Shown here one piece after another: positions 45,810-57,090 of a stretch of DNA of 64,000 nt. A model generated the notes under the pieces. That model did not search any database, was not told the origin of the DNA, and saw only the letters and a list, made by a program, of their open reading frames with translations. Both the position numbers and the translations under genes were made by a program. The stretch lies in NCBI GenBank assembly GCA_930367215.1, contig OV884060.1:209067253-209131252 (forward strand), written 5' to 3'. This DNA comes from Pollenia angustigena. Its lineage: Eukaryota; Arthropoda; Insecta; Diptera; Polleniidae. Positions within the stretch are counted from its first letter, which is position 1. Each line of letters begins with the position of its first letter.

Positions 45810-47767
45810 TTTTGGAAACTTTCAAAAGCAATTAAAGGAAAAAATGAGCCTTTAAGCTACTTAAAAGTAGATGGCGCTCAGGTATTTAGTGGTAAAGAAA
45901 AAGCAGAAATTATTGGTAACGTTTTTGAAAATGTTCATAAACTAACGTATAATATGTCGTCTACAAAAGACAATGCTGTTAAAAAACATATTGATTGGTT
46001 AAAAAATCGAGATGTATCTGACCGTATAATGCAGAATATAACCAAGGAAGAAGTAAAGCTGTTTATTAAATCGTTAAAAAACTCCAAAGCTCCAGGCTTA
46101 GATGGTATAAATGCGATAATGTTAAAAAATATGACTGAAAACTTTTTCATCGTTATCACAAAAATTTTTAATTGGTGCCTTTCCTCGGGATACTTTCCAA
46201 AACAATTTAAAAAAGCAAAAGTCGTACCAATATTAAAACCAAAAAACGACGCAAGATCACCAAATAGTTACCGTCCAATAAGTACACTCAAAATATTATG
46301 TAGTTAAATTCAAACGAAAATTCATTTGAAACAAATTAAAATTCATTTAAAAAACGGATCATTTACATTTCATTTAAACAAATGATTTTTCAGTAATTTT
46401 TAAGTTTTTTATTTATTGAACATCATATTCGTTAAAATTGAATAGTTTTTACTTTTAAAAAATATATTTTAACCGATAAAAATCAAACAAATTAACAAAA
46501 AAAAATACGGAAAACATTATTTTTTGGTAGTTTGTTTTTTGAATAACAAACATAAATGTTGAAAAATAAATTTATTCGTAAAATAACTATATTTTTATTC
46601 AATTTTAACAGTACCGAAAACGAATTTAATAACCTACAATCAGTTACTGTAATAATTTTATGAGTGTATGTTAAGCTGTCTCGATAAAGTATTTGAAAAA
46701 ATAATTTTAAGCAGGCTAAATAATTTTACTGAAAATAAAAACATAATACAAAGAGAGCAATTTGGATTTCGTAAGGAGCATTCAACAATACATCAAATAG
46801 AGCGAATGGTTAAATGTATATCAACCAATAAAAATCAGCGTAAAAGCACAGGTGTAGTACTACTGGATATAGAAAAAGCGTTTGACTCCGTGTGGCATAA
46901 TGGCTTAATTTATAAACTAAATAAATTTGGCTACCCAATTTACTTACAAAAAATAATTCAAAGTTTTTTATACGACAGATCATTTGTTGTAGTCGTTTAC
47001 AATGAATTTTCCACTAACAAAAACATATTTGCAGGGCTACCCCAAGGATCGGTATTATCTCCTCTATTGTATTCCATATATATATCGGACCTTAAAACAC
47101 TAAAAGATCAGTCAGTTGCACTGTACGCAGACGACACAGCAATAATAACAACGGGTAAAGTTTCTAATGCAATAGTCAAAAAAATGGAAAAAGGTATCTT
47201 GCACACTCAGAAGTTTTTTACTAAATGGAAAATTAAAATAAACGGAAACAAAAACTCAAGCCATAATCTTTCCATTCAACAAGTCACCTAAAAGAATTGC
47301 TACTCTTCCTTTATCTCTTGATGGAACAATAATTCCTTTAAATGAAACAATAAAATACATAGGAATTTTTTTAGATAAAAAATTAACATTTAAACATCAT
47401 GTTTTTCAAACGTGTGATAAAGCTATATGCGATGCGGCAGAGCCCTATTTCCCCTGCTAAACCGTAGGTCATCGCTAAATTATAAAAACAAAACACTACT
47501 ATACAAAATGTGCATACGTCCTATTATGACCTATGGATGCCAAGTGTGGTCAAAAAGGTGCGCAAAAACCTACATTAATAAACTTCAAGTAATACAAAAT
47601 AAGAATTAAAGATTATATATAACTTACCTAGGAGATTTTCTACTAATAAACTTCATAGAAACTATAACCAGGATCTGTTTACAACAGTAATTAATAATAT
47701 TACACAAAGATTTGAAGATCGAAACAGGTCTTCAAATTTTGATTTAGTAAGAAATTTAGAAGATTAA
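45810..47767 (+). pseudogene. LINE reverse transcriptase split by a MITE (duplicate)
   Basis: Copy of 32286-33860. The frame runs FWKLSKAIKGK to NSYRPIS and is then interrupted by the 382-bp element at 46285-46666. It resumes MLSCLDKVFEKII and keeps GFRKEHST, LLDIEKAFDSVWHNGL, GLPQGSVLSPLLY and YADDTA. Here the FDS-WH position has V, as is common in LINEs, where copy 1 has E. Both frameshifts are shared, and one more base is lost near 47606. Confidence 0.9.
46285..46666. mobile_element. 382-bp TIR element inserted in copy 2 only
   Basis: The left end CACTCAAAATATTATGTAG and the right end, inverted CACTCATAAAATTATTACAG, are flanked by TA on both sides (46283-46284 and 46667-46668). Copy 1 has the empty site AGTATGTTAAG at 32758-32768, so the insertion, the 2-bp duplication and the precise ends are all demonstrated. 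The right end matches the 783-bp elements at 40517-41299 and 54380-55162 closely. It has no coding capacity. Confidence 0.95.
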
Positions 47768-49121
47768 CACCTTCTTCAACTTCATCACACGAAGCTGATA
47801 GAAGCGTTAACAAAAAATTTCTTTACATTTATAAAAGGTTTTTATCTATCTTTTTTCCTTATCTTGTAAATAATTTCTGAAGTATGTATATTATATTACC
47901 CAAAAAAAAAAAAAAGTTTAATTTTTGTTGCAATACTTTTTAGTAAATACTCAAACAATGTATATATGAATATTCTTTATATTTTTAACTGTAATGATGA
48001 TAGTATACTAATAAATAATAAGGATAAACAAAAATCACAAAAATAATCACTGATTTATTACATTTTAACTTTAGAGAAAACTAAAGACTTAAGATAGCAA
48101 CCTTAAAATTGTCCTTTCCGAAAGAAACATTAAAATTGTTTATACAAATAACAAATTGTTTATATACATATTTATTTATTGTTCTACAATAATTATAAAT
48201 TATAGTCAAATCAATTTAAGTAAGCATTTAATTTGTATAATTAAAGAGAAAATACTCAAAATTTTCTCAAACTTAAACAATATTTTATTAAAAATAATTA
48301 CCTTTTAATTAGTTTAGATTTTTTTTTTCAATTCAAAAAGAGAAACTTATTTAATACAAAATTTGCACTTAATATTTTATTAAAGTATTTGTTATTTTTT
48401 ATATTATTTTTGCAATATTATTTAATATTTCACGTTTTACAGTCGTAACACTCATACACTGCGCGCCTTACAACCGTTTTTTGTTTTCAATTCAAAAATG
48501 TTTAAATCTTTGAATGATTTTATTCCAATGAGTTTTAGTTTTTATATTGGTTGAATTGATATCTGTTGCTTATAGTGTGGCGTCCGAGCCAAGACTGAGT
48601 GACTCTTGCATTTTGTATGGTATTATGAACATCTTTAGCAAATCGTATTAAAACTAAAGCTGTATGAGCTATTTTAGCGTTTGTTGTTGTTTCTTTTGAT
48701 CAGTTTTGCTCAAGCTGTTGTAAAAAGAAAAAAAAAACATCAACACAACTTGATATGAACAAAACTCGTTCTTGATAAAACGGTTCAAATGTGTACGGGG
48801 GACTTTAAGATATAATTTACATGGACACAGTGGTTAAGAAGAAACAGACATTTCTTTAAGTGTTTAATTTTTGGTGATAGGAATTGTTTTGTTAAAAGGT
48901 GGTCTATAGCGAAAAGGTTTTTTTTTTGTTAAATGTTTACATTTGTACTTTAATTTGTACAAATAAAAATGTCGACGAAAGTAGACAAAAAAACATAATA
49001 AACAAATGTATTCAGGTTTTCAAGACAAAGTCTTGACAAAAAAATACGAAAAAAAAACAGAGGAAAGGAGGCAACATGTTATTTGAAATTTAAGTGATAA
49101 TAACAGCAAATTTCGAACCAC
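47768..49121. other. LINE 3' flank and AT-rich stretch (duplicate)
   Basis: Copy of 33861-35215, nearly identical beyond 47870. No recognisable feature. Confidence 0.5.
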
Positions 49122-49306
49122 CAGTACTACTGGTTAAAAGATTGATGTTTGACTGTTGGCTTAACGGGCACCGCAGTGGGTAGAACTCAAAGATCTCGAC
49201 GATAGAATGTGGTGATTCTTGAAATGATTCCAAGTTGTAAAAATTCCTTCCCTCAGTGAAAATAATTTAATGAAAATTATATTTGATGAACTCAAGCCTA
49301 ATTAAA
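49122..49306 (+). repeat. Diverged tRNA-like repeat (duplicate)
   Basis: Copy of 35216-35400 with the same truncated structure. Confidence 0.5.
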
Positions 49307-49309
49307 AAA

Positions 49310-49546
49310 TATCAAAAGTTAAAAGGTGCTTTTTTGTAAAAAAGTACTTTTTCTAAAATGGTACTTATTTTCTAAATAGGTCCTTTTGTTTTCTAAAAAC
49401 ATACAAAAGGTTGTTTTTTTTTCTTTTTTGTAAAAGGTTACTTTTTTGAAAACGGGTACTTTTTCTAAAAAGGTAGTTATTGTGAATAGGTAACGTTCCT
49501 TTTTTTCAAAAACAAAACAATTATTTGTTTTTCTGATAGAACTTTT
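49310..49546 (+). repeat. AAAGGTAC-type tandem repeat (duplicate)
   Basis: Copy of 35404-35640, apparently identical by eye. Confidence 0.6.
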
Positions 49547-49826
49547 TAGCCAGGTGCGGTAGGGTGGATAAGTGGGCACCTCCCATACAAATACAAAATA
49601 GATCAGAAACAGTAATAGTTACAAACTTAAGTGCAAGTAGCTGCGATACAAACACAACATATCCGAAAATGGAGCCGCTGCACCAAAAATAAATTTTTGT
49701 ATAATTGGTGATAAGACGCAAAGCATTATTTATAAAAGAATCTGTTTTTATCGCACCTTGGTGAAGGGTATATAAAATTCTGCATGGCGAATTTTTTTTA
49801 GTTAACTTTTTATAAAAAGTACATTT

Positions 49827-49961
49827 GGGTTGTTCACGGAAGGCTGGTTATCAGGTTATATGGTTATTTATTTATATAATCAGCAACAAAATACATTAAT
49901 TTAATTTTTTTAATATATTTTGTTGCTGTTAACAAGATTATCCGCCTTCCGTGAACAACCC
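49827..49961. mobile_element. 135-bp hairpin mini-element (duplicate)
   Basis: Copy of 35921-36055 with both GGGTTGTTCACGGAAGGC arms intact. Confidence 0.8.
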
Positions 49962-50009
49962 AATTTTGTTTCTTCTATATCTATCTATCTATCTATCTAT
50001 ATATGGGCA

Positions 50010-50365
50010 TTTCCTGGGGTCACGAACGTACGTTCGTAGGCTTTTTATGTACAAATAATATAGAAAACAAAACTTTTCCCAGCATTTTTTTTGCGATTCG
50101 ATAGCATTTGGGTAGCTCTATGTTTAGTGCAAAAGATGGATTTCATCGATTTTAAGTACGCAAAATAGAAGTCAACTTTGGCTGACAGTAGTGAAATCTA
50201 AAAATCTGGAAAATGGAACGAAATATTCAAAAGTGTTAAATTTATTTTAAAAGTGTATTAATGTAGGTATCCTTACAGTATTTACAAAATAAAATATCTC
50301 TCTTGGTTTTTGTTTAATTGGCTTATGCACCGGTCGCGAACGTACGGGTCGCGAACGTACGATTT
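50010..50365. repeat. GGTCrCGAACGTACG motif region, deleted version
   Basis: Copy of 36110-36505. The first palindromic motif near 50018 and the two tandem motifs near 50332 and 50347 remain. The middle motif is gone: TTTTAAGTACGCAAAATAG here replaces a stretch about 40 bp longer in copy 1. Confidence 0.7.
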
Positions 50366-50732
50366 TTCCATATGTTTTTGTATTATTATTACCACGCATT
50401 TTCCCATAAATGTCTTAAAATTAGCTTAACAAAAAAACTTAATACTCCTTTTGCAATTGATTGTAATGGAGAGACTATGAAGAAAGCGTGTAAACATAAC
50501 ATATTTCTTGCATGTAAAATAAATATATAAAAATGTCTTTAAAAGTAGAATATACAGAAAAATATAAAATTTTCCAGTTTCCAGCCCAATTTGCTCAAGT
50601 AAAACAGCTCAGATATGCTAGGAAACCATTATTTTATAAGAACATAGATTTTTTTTTTAATAATAAACAATAAAAGACGATGATAATCAACATTTTTTTT
50701 TTTTCATCCTGGTAGACCATTCTGGGGAAATG

Positions 50733-51423
50733 CCCATATATAAAATAGGATGTGTGTATGTATGTATGTATGTATGTAACGTATGGACTCCAAAACGGCT
50801 GGGCCGATTTTGATGATTCAGGGAATCTTCAGAATATTCAGGCGGGTGACACTGTGAAGTATGATTTTTGATTTTCGGTCTGCGGGCGGAGGGGCGTGGC
50901 AAAGTCCAATTTTCATATTGCACCACCAATGACATCTATATAATTTGGACGATTTTTTCTTTAAAATGATCGCCATGGTCCAACACAGATTTATACGAAA
51001 AGAAAATTTTGACCCGCCCATTTTTTTCGATTTACCTCATATCAAAAAACGGCTCCATCGATTTGACTAATTTGTCTTTTAAATGTTCGTATTAATCAAT
51101 TTTACATTTTCATCGAAAGAAAAATGGACCACGCCTACTTTTATGCCCACTTTTTCTATTAAGCGCATAACTTGAGAACGCCTTGCCTTATTTGGACGAT
51201 TTTGTCTATAAAATCATCGCCATGGTCCAACTTAGGCTTTTACGGAAATAAAATTTTGCCCCGCCCACTTTAACGCCCACTTTTTGCGATTTACCCTAAA
51301 TCAGAAAACGGTTCCATCGATTTGACTAATTTTTATTTCAAATGTTCGTATCTTTTTAACGGATTTTAAAAATCGAACGCAAACATTTTCTTCACTTTCC
51401 CAAGAGTACCTTTTGGGGAAGAC
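50733..51423 (-). repeat. Dispersed repeat family C, inverted copy (duplicate)
   Basis: Copy of 36870-37560 with the same CATA end and the same missing start. Confidence 0.75.
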
Positions 51424-53208
51424 TAAGATGATGCTTAAAATTTTATTGTTTTAAAAATGTACTTTTCCGAAAACTTGCATTTAACAAATAAAAAGTTAAA
51501 ATCCTTCAAAGTTCATGAATTTTCCATGAGACTGAGTAAATTTCAAGTGTGAATTTTTTATAGCGAAAAAGGCATGACTTTGAACTTCTAAGCCATTTAA
51601 TTACACACTAACTTATGCTTCCCAAAAAATATATGTAATGAAAATAACGTTTTTGGCTTTTTCATTTATTTCATTTTTGTCTACAATTTTTCCCCTTCTA
51701 ACCCCACTGTTCATACTTAATTAGCTTGGCTGGTAGCTTGTCTATTTGTTACGCTAAACTGATCGTGCTTTTTGTTGGTTACAAAAGTATTATTGGCTTT
51801 TTTTAATCTGTCCGTCCAGCTGTCTGTGTGCATCTCGTGCTACGTTGTGCTTAAAAGAAATAAAGTTTCTTGCCGTTTGTGTTTTTGATTTATATTGTTT
51901 TCAATTTCAGCAAATATGCAAAAAACAAACGAAAAATATTAAAGGCAAATTTTTATTCATTAAAATTTGTTTCTCCAAACACAAAATCATACTACCACAG
52001 GCTATTTATTGTACCAGTATTTTATATCTGATTTTACTTTCGATTTTACCAAAGTTGATAACACACTTGTCCGTTTGTTTTTCCTTAATTAAGTGGAACA
52101 AAATGAAACGCAACCTGCAGACAGAAACAACAAAATGAAATATAAGGAAAACAGAAAAATTAAAAGAGATTTGAAAAAATTAATAGGAAAAAAGGAGTAT
52201 TTGAGTAAAAAAATGTTTAATGTTTTGTAAATATTATCAAACTATTAACAATTTGTCCTTGTCTTGGCGTAGGTAAATATTAAATAGAAATAATTATTTA
52301 ACCTGAGACACAGACAAAAACAAAATCCACAAAGAGCACACGAACTTTACAATGCAGTTTTTTGTTTTTTAAATACTTAAGAAATTAAGTACTGAGGTAC
52401 AAACAATTAATAGCAGTTGTCCATTTGTTTATTATTTGCCTTCTTAAAGCTCAAACTGGCGATAATGCCATTTACTTGCTTGTGTCTTATTTTTAGTTTC
52501 AATATTTGTGAGTCGAATTTTTTTTAGTTTTCTGTGTTTTTGATATTTACCTGCGAAACATAAAGTATCTATCTATACATTTAATATTAATTAACAAACT
52601 TAACAATATTTATTAGTTAAAACAATTAATAGATAACAATGATTTGAACTTAATATGAGGTGGTGGTAATTGGTAGTGATCACTAACTTTTATTTTAAAT
52701 TCTAATATTCTCTCTCAAGGGTTACATTTTGTATGTTTACCGTTATGCCAATACATAGTTATTTACTGTTGAAAAAATTATGAAAATATTTACTTTAGTT
52801 CTAATTGACTTGAACCAAATTTTCATCTGATTTAAATGAATATTGAATAAAAGACGGCTAAAGCTGTGGTCACTAGACTTGCCAACTGGCCCGTTTTCGC
52901 CGGGACAGTCCAGTTTTAGAGTGGAATGTACCGTGTCCCGTCGGTTCTCTGAATGGGACGCTATTTGTTCCATTTTTCTTTAACTTACTTTTTTATTACC
53001 TGCAATAACAAATCAAATAATCGAGAGCTTTATCACTTATTTTAGTACTACAAATTTTTTTTGGCAGAACTGGATTTTTTTATACATTATCAACTGTGCT
53101 GTGTGTTACCAACCAAAGCAGATATATTTACAAGATACTCTTGATTCCACATCAGATTATTTTTTTTTTTTATTTGTAGCTGTCAACTTTGTATCACAAT
53201 ATACATTC
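51424..53208. other. AT-rich non-coding stretch (duplicate)
   Basis: Copy of 37561-39345. No gene recognised. Confidence 0.4.
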
Positions 53209-54131
53209 GGGTGATTTTTTAGCTATTATTTTTTTGGCAACACTGGTTTAAACAGCTGACACACGTTTCGTGTTATGTTTCACTGTCAAACATCTTCAGT
53301 TTGGTCTATAAATTAACCATGAATCGTCTTACAAACGAACAACACTTGCAAATTATTGAATTTTATTATCAAAATGCGTGCTCTGTTAAGAAAGGTCATC
53401 GCGCGCTTCTTCCATTTTATGGTCAGGTTTTTTTTTGCTCAATGGGTACGTTAATAAGCAGAATTGTCGATTTTGGAGTGAAGATCAGACAGAAGCATTC
53501 CAAGAGCTACCAATGCATCCAGAAAAAGTCACAGTTTGGTGCGGTTTATGGGCTGGTGGCATCATTGGACCGTACTTCTTTAAAGATGATGCGAATCGTA
53601 ACGTAACTGTGAATGGTGAGCGCTACCGTGTGCTAATATCCAACTTTTTTCCCCAAAATACAAGAGCTTGACTTGCATGACATGTGGTTTCAACGAGACG
53701 GTGCCACATGCCACACAGCACGCTTAAAAATGGACTTATTGAGAGGCGAGTTCGGTGAACATTTTATTTCACGTTAGGGACCTGTATTGGCCGCCTAGAT
53801 CGTTCGATTTAACGCCTTTAGACTATTTTTTGTGGGGCTATGTTAAAGCTCATGTCTATACACACATGCACGCTTCAATTGACGCATTGGAAGACAACAT
53901 TGAAGCATTTATTCATAAGATACCGGCCGAAAGTTGGAAAGAGTATACCAAAATTGGACTAAGCGGATGGACCATTTGTGGCGCAGTTACGGTCAACATT
54001 TGCATGAAATAATCTTCAAACATTAAATTATATGGACTATCGATTCAAATAAAGATTTCATGAATTTTTCTGAATTTTATGTGTTTTTTTTTTTTTCTAA
54101 AAACTTTCCTATATCTCTTAAAAAATCACCC
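53209..54131 (+). mobile_element. Mariner-like element (duplicate)
   Basis: Copy of 39346-40268 with the same GGGTGATTTTTTA ends. Confidence 0.75.
53319..54026 (+). pseudogene. Mariner-like transposase, broken (duplicate)
   Basis: Copy of 39456-40163. It carries the same internal deletion, frameshifts and stops, so the damage predates the duplication. Confidence 0.85.
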
Positions 54132-54143
54132 ATTATTAATATT

Positions 54144-54253
54144 GTCAGTGATGCCAACTATTTGAGAGCAAAAAGCACTTTAAAATTTAAAAAAGCACTA
54201 TTTCGAGCAAAAAAAGCGTAAAAGCACAAAGCCATTTTTACCATTTATTAAAC
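54144..54253 (+). repeat. hAT-type end fragment (duplicate)
   Basis: Copy of 40281-40390, starting CAGTGATGCCAACTA. Confidence 0.45.
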
Positions 54254-54379
54254 ACATAACAAGTTGCATTCGGCTGTGCCGAATATTATATACTTCCAAA
54301 ATTTAAAAAAAAGGCGACGGCGTTGATGGGGGCCATTTTCATTTAAGATTAAATAATAAATGTAGTATTTACATTTGAA

Positions 54380-55162
54380 CACTCACAATATTCTGTACGT
54401 AAAATTAACTGAAATTGTAATATAAAATAAATGAAACTTCAATTAAAAACCGGTCTACTTATTTTTCATTTATTTTTAACAAAAAGTTCATTTAATTTTT
54501 ACTGTCAAAAATTCAACACCATATTCCGTAATATCAAATAAATATTCAGTTATTTTGTAAAATTTTACTGTCAAAAATTCAACACCATATTCAGTAAAAA
54601 CAATTAAATATTCAGTTATTTTTTAAAATTTTACTGTCAAAAAATTGACCCCATATTTCGTAAAAACAATAAAATATTCAGTTATTTCATTAAATTTTCG
54701 TTTACTCCACAAAAGAGCCGAATTTCTAAAAAAATACCAGACAGACACCTGTCCGCTTGTTTTTCTTATAAGCGAGAGAGGGAGAATATTATTATTTACT
54801 TACCCTGATACACAAGTTTGTTTTACTTTTGTTGTACTGACCACGTTGTTTACAGAAGAACTCTCAATTATAAGACACCAGCAGCATGACCGATATGGCT
54901 TCGCAATTATTTTACTTTTAAAATTTGATGTATTTAACTAAATTATATTAACAAATAGAAAATGGGTATTGCTTACAAAAAACGGACAATATTAACTGCA
55001 ACTGAAAATCCGTATTAATATGCACTTAGTTTTTTGAATAACTGTTAGAATCAGTTAAAAATAAATTTGCTTGGAATTTTAAATGTTTATTTATTTAAAA
55101 ATTACTGAACGGAATATTTCTTTAATAAACTACAGTCCGTTACTGTAATAATATTGTGAGTG
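54380..55162. mobile_element. 783-bp TIR element (duplicate)
   Basis: Copy of 40517-41299 with the three internal tandem units. Confidence 0.7.
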
Positions 55163-55575
55163 TATATAAACATTTTTAAATGTATTATTAGTATCTTCAA
55201 TAAAAATAATATCATCCAAATCATTTGGAGTTTAAATTGGCCATAAAACAGTTTTAAAGAAATACAGTGCGAGCTCGATTTTCGTGTCTCGAAAAAATCT
55301 GACTTGCTGCAATTACCGAAAATTTTCAATGACCGACCATTATTTATAAAACTTAATGACATCATATACCTATTTTAATAAACATTCTTATATTTTATCG
55401 TTTAAATAAATCTAAATTAAAATCGTGTAAAGTTTAATAAAATTTTATCTTATTATTTTAACATGTTATTACGAAAATAACATTAGTTAAGCATTAGTTG
55501 TAATTATTGGTTAAGAATTAGATTAAATTATGTGTTAAATATCTTGTATTGATTAGTTATTAAGTATTTGTTAGT
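55163..55575. other. AT-rich non-coding stretch (duplicate)
   Basis: Copy of 41300-41712. Confidence 0.4.
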
Positions 55576-56035
55576 TATTTTATTGGCTGTAGGAAATATC
55601 GCCCAAAGAAAAATGGCCCAAAAAAAAATTAAAAATCGCCCAAATGAAGAATCGCCCAAGCGAACATGAAAAATGACCCAAAAAGGTAAATATGAAATTT
55701 TGCCCAAAAAAAACGAAAAAGGGCCCAAAAAGAAAATGAAAAATGACCCAAAAAGCAAAAACGAATTTTTTCCCAAAAAAAAAAAAAAAAAAATTACTAA
55801 ATTTGCAAAAAAGTGTTTATTATTCATATAAATTTAGGTGACATGTCATAACGTCCAGTGTCGTAGTGTGTTTTAAAGTGTCATAATGTCCATGTCATAA
55901 TGTCCATCGAAGACGAGGACGAGGACGTTATGACACTTTGCACCGTCCGCGACTTAACTTATAATCAAAAATGTGTAAATTTTTTTTTAAAATACCGTTA
56001 AAATTTCAAGTGATTTTTTTAAAGATACTTATTTA

Positions 56036-56770
56036 ACCATAATATGGTTGTCGGTGAGAATGATTTGGTTAAATTAAACATAATATGGATAAAATATTTT
56101 TATAGCTTTTACTCCGGGTGTATATATTAAATATATATATCCAAAATAAGGATTTCATCTTCTATGGTATAACAAATACTGGCTTCGCTAACTAAAGCTT
56201 CTCTGTATAGCCGGCCTTCGGTCGGGCACAAGGATTTTCTCCTCTATGGTATAACAAAGACCGGCTTCGCTAACTAAAGCTTCTCTGTATAGCCGGCCTT
56301 CGGCCGGGCGCAAGGATTTTCTCCTTTATGGTCTAACAAAAACCGGTTTCGCTAAGTAAAGCTTCGAAAAACTGCCTTGTTTCCGAACAAGGCCGACTAC
56401 GCAGAGAAGCTTTAGTTAGCGAAGCCGGTGTTTGTTATACCATAGAGGAGAAAATCCTTGCGCCCGGCCGAAGGCCGGCTATACAGAGAAGCTTTAGTTA
56501 GCGAAGCCGGTCTTTGTTATACCATAGAGGAGAAAATCCTTGCGCCCGGCCAAAGGCCGGCGATACAGAGAAGCTTTAATTAGCGAAGCCAGTATTTGTT
56601 ATACCATAGAAGAGAAAATCCTTATTTTCGATATATATGTATATATGTATATATTTTATATATACACCCAGAGAAAAAGCTACAAAACCATTTTTAAAAA
56701 AATTCTACCGATATTATGTTTAATTTAACCAAATCATTGTCGCCGACAACCATATAATGGTTAAATTAGT
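56036..56770. repeat. Family B palindrome nested in the foldback
   Basis: AACCATAATATGGTTGTCGG on the left pairs with CCGACAACCATATAATGGTT on the right. Inside, GATTTGGTTAAATTAAACAT pairs with ATGTTTAATTTAACCAAATC. This is the same family as 3552-3982 and 5350-5749, here split at its centre by the array 56148-56623, which is bounded by TGTATATATA and TATATATACA. Confidence 0.75.
56148..56623. repeat. Three 82-bp repeats facing three inverted copies
   Basis: Units starting AAGGATTTxxTCxTCTATGG at 56148, 56230 and 56312 contain GGCTTCGCTAACTAAAGCTT and AGCCGGCCTTCGGCCGG. After a short spacer near 56375-56400 (GCCTTGTTTCCGAACAAGGC), inverted units end at about 56460, 56541 and 56623 with GAAAATCCTT. 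GC content is far above the surroundings. Each unit also has its own small GGCCTTCGGCC hairpin. One plus-strand ORF (56540 onward) crosses an arm and is not credible as a gene. Confidence 0.85.
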
Positions 56771-57090
56771 TTCTTGAAAAATAGTTTTGTTGTTTGCAAC
56801 CATAATAAAACATGGTTTTCTCTGCTATGTAAGATTATGGTAGAATTTTAAAAATAGCCCATTTTTTGGGCCATTTTTCATACAACATTTTTGGGTGATT
56901 TTTCATTATGATTATTATGAAATTTAAAAAACGAAAAATCACCCAACAATAACGATAAATAGCCCAAAAATTTTGGGCCATTTTTCATATGAAATCAGGC
57001 CCAATTTTACATGCAATTTTTTTGGGCGAATTTTCATTTTTTTTTTTGGCGATTTTTCTTTGGGCGATATTTCCTACAGCCTATTTTATT

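Larger units (their letters stand above)
42034..55896 (+). repeat. Tandem segmental duplication, copy 2 (13.86 kb)
   Basis: It repeats 28561-42033 and continues uninterrupted into unique foldback sequence after 55896. It is about 390 bp longer, mainly because of the 382-bp insertion at 46285-46666 with its TA duplication, plus about 35 bp near 44505 and 13 bp near 45115, less a 40-bp deletion near 50158. Confidence 0.95.
55585..57081. mobile_element. 1497-bp foldback element with 9-bp target duplication
   Basis: The ends GGCTGTAGGAAATATCGCCC and GGGCGATATTTCCTACAGCC are exact inverts, flanked by the direct repeat TATTTTATT at 55576-55584 and 57082-57090. Each arm is about 210 bp and built of short subrepeats (CGCCCAAA, GACCCAAAAA, GAAAAAT on the left; the inverse on the right). 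Long arms with internal subrepeats and a 9-bp duplication are features of Drosophila foldback elements; Mutator-type elements also make 9-bp duplications. The middle holds a CATAATGTCC-rich part and the nested palindromes at 56036-56770. No transposase is seen. The ORFs overlapping the arms are simple-sequence artefacts. Confidence 0.85.

Noticed and set aside
28561..55896. CRISPR-like or bacterial operon structure in the repeated region
   Set aside because: The repeats are transposons and a segmental duplication in an insect-type genome; there are no short regularly spaced repeats with unique spacers.
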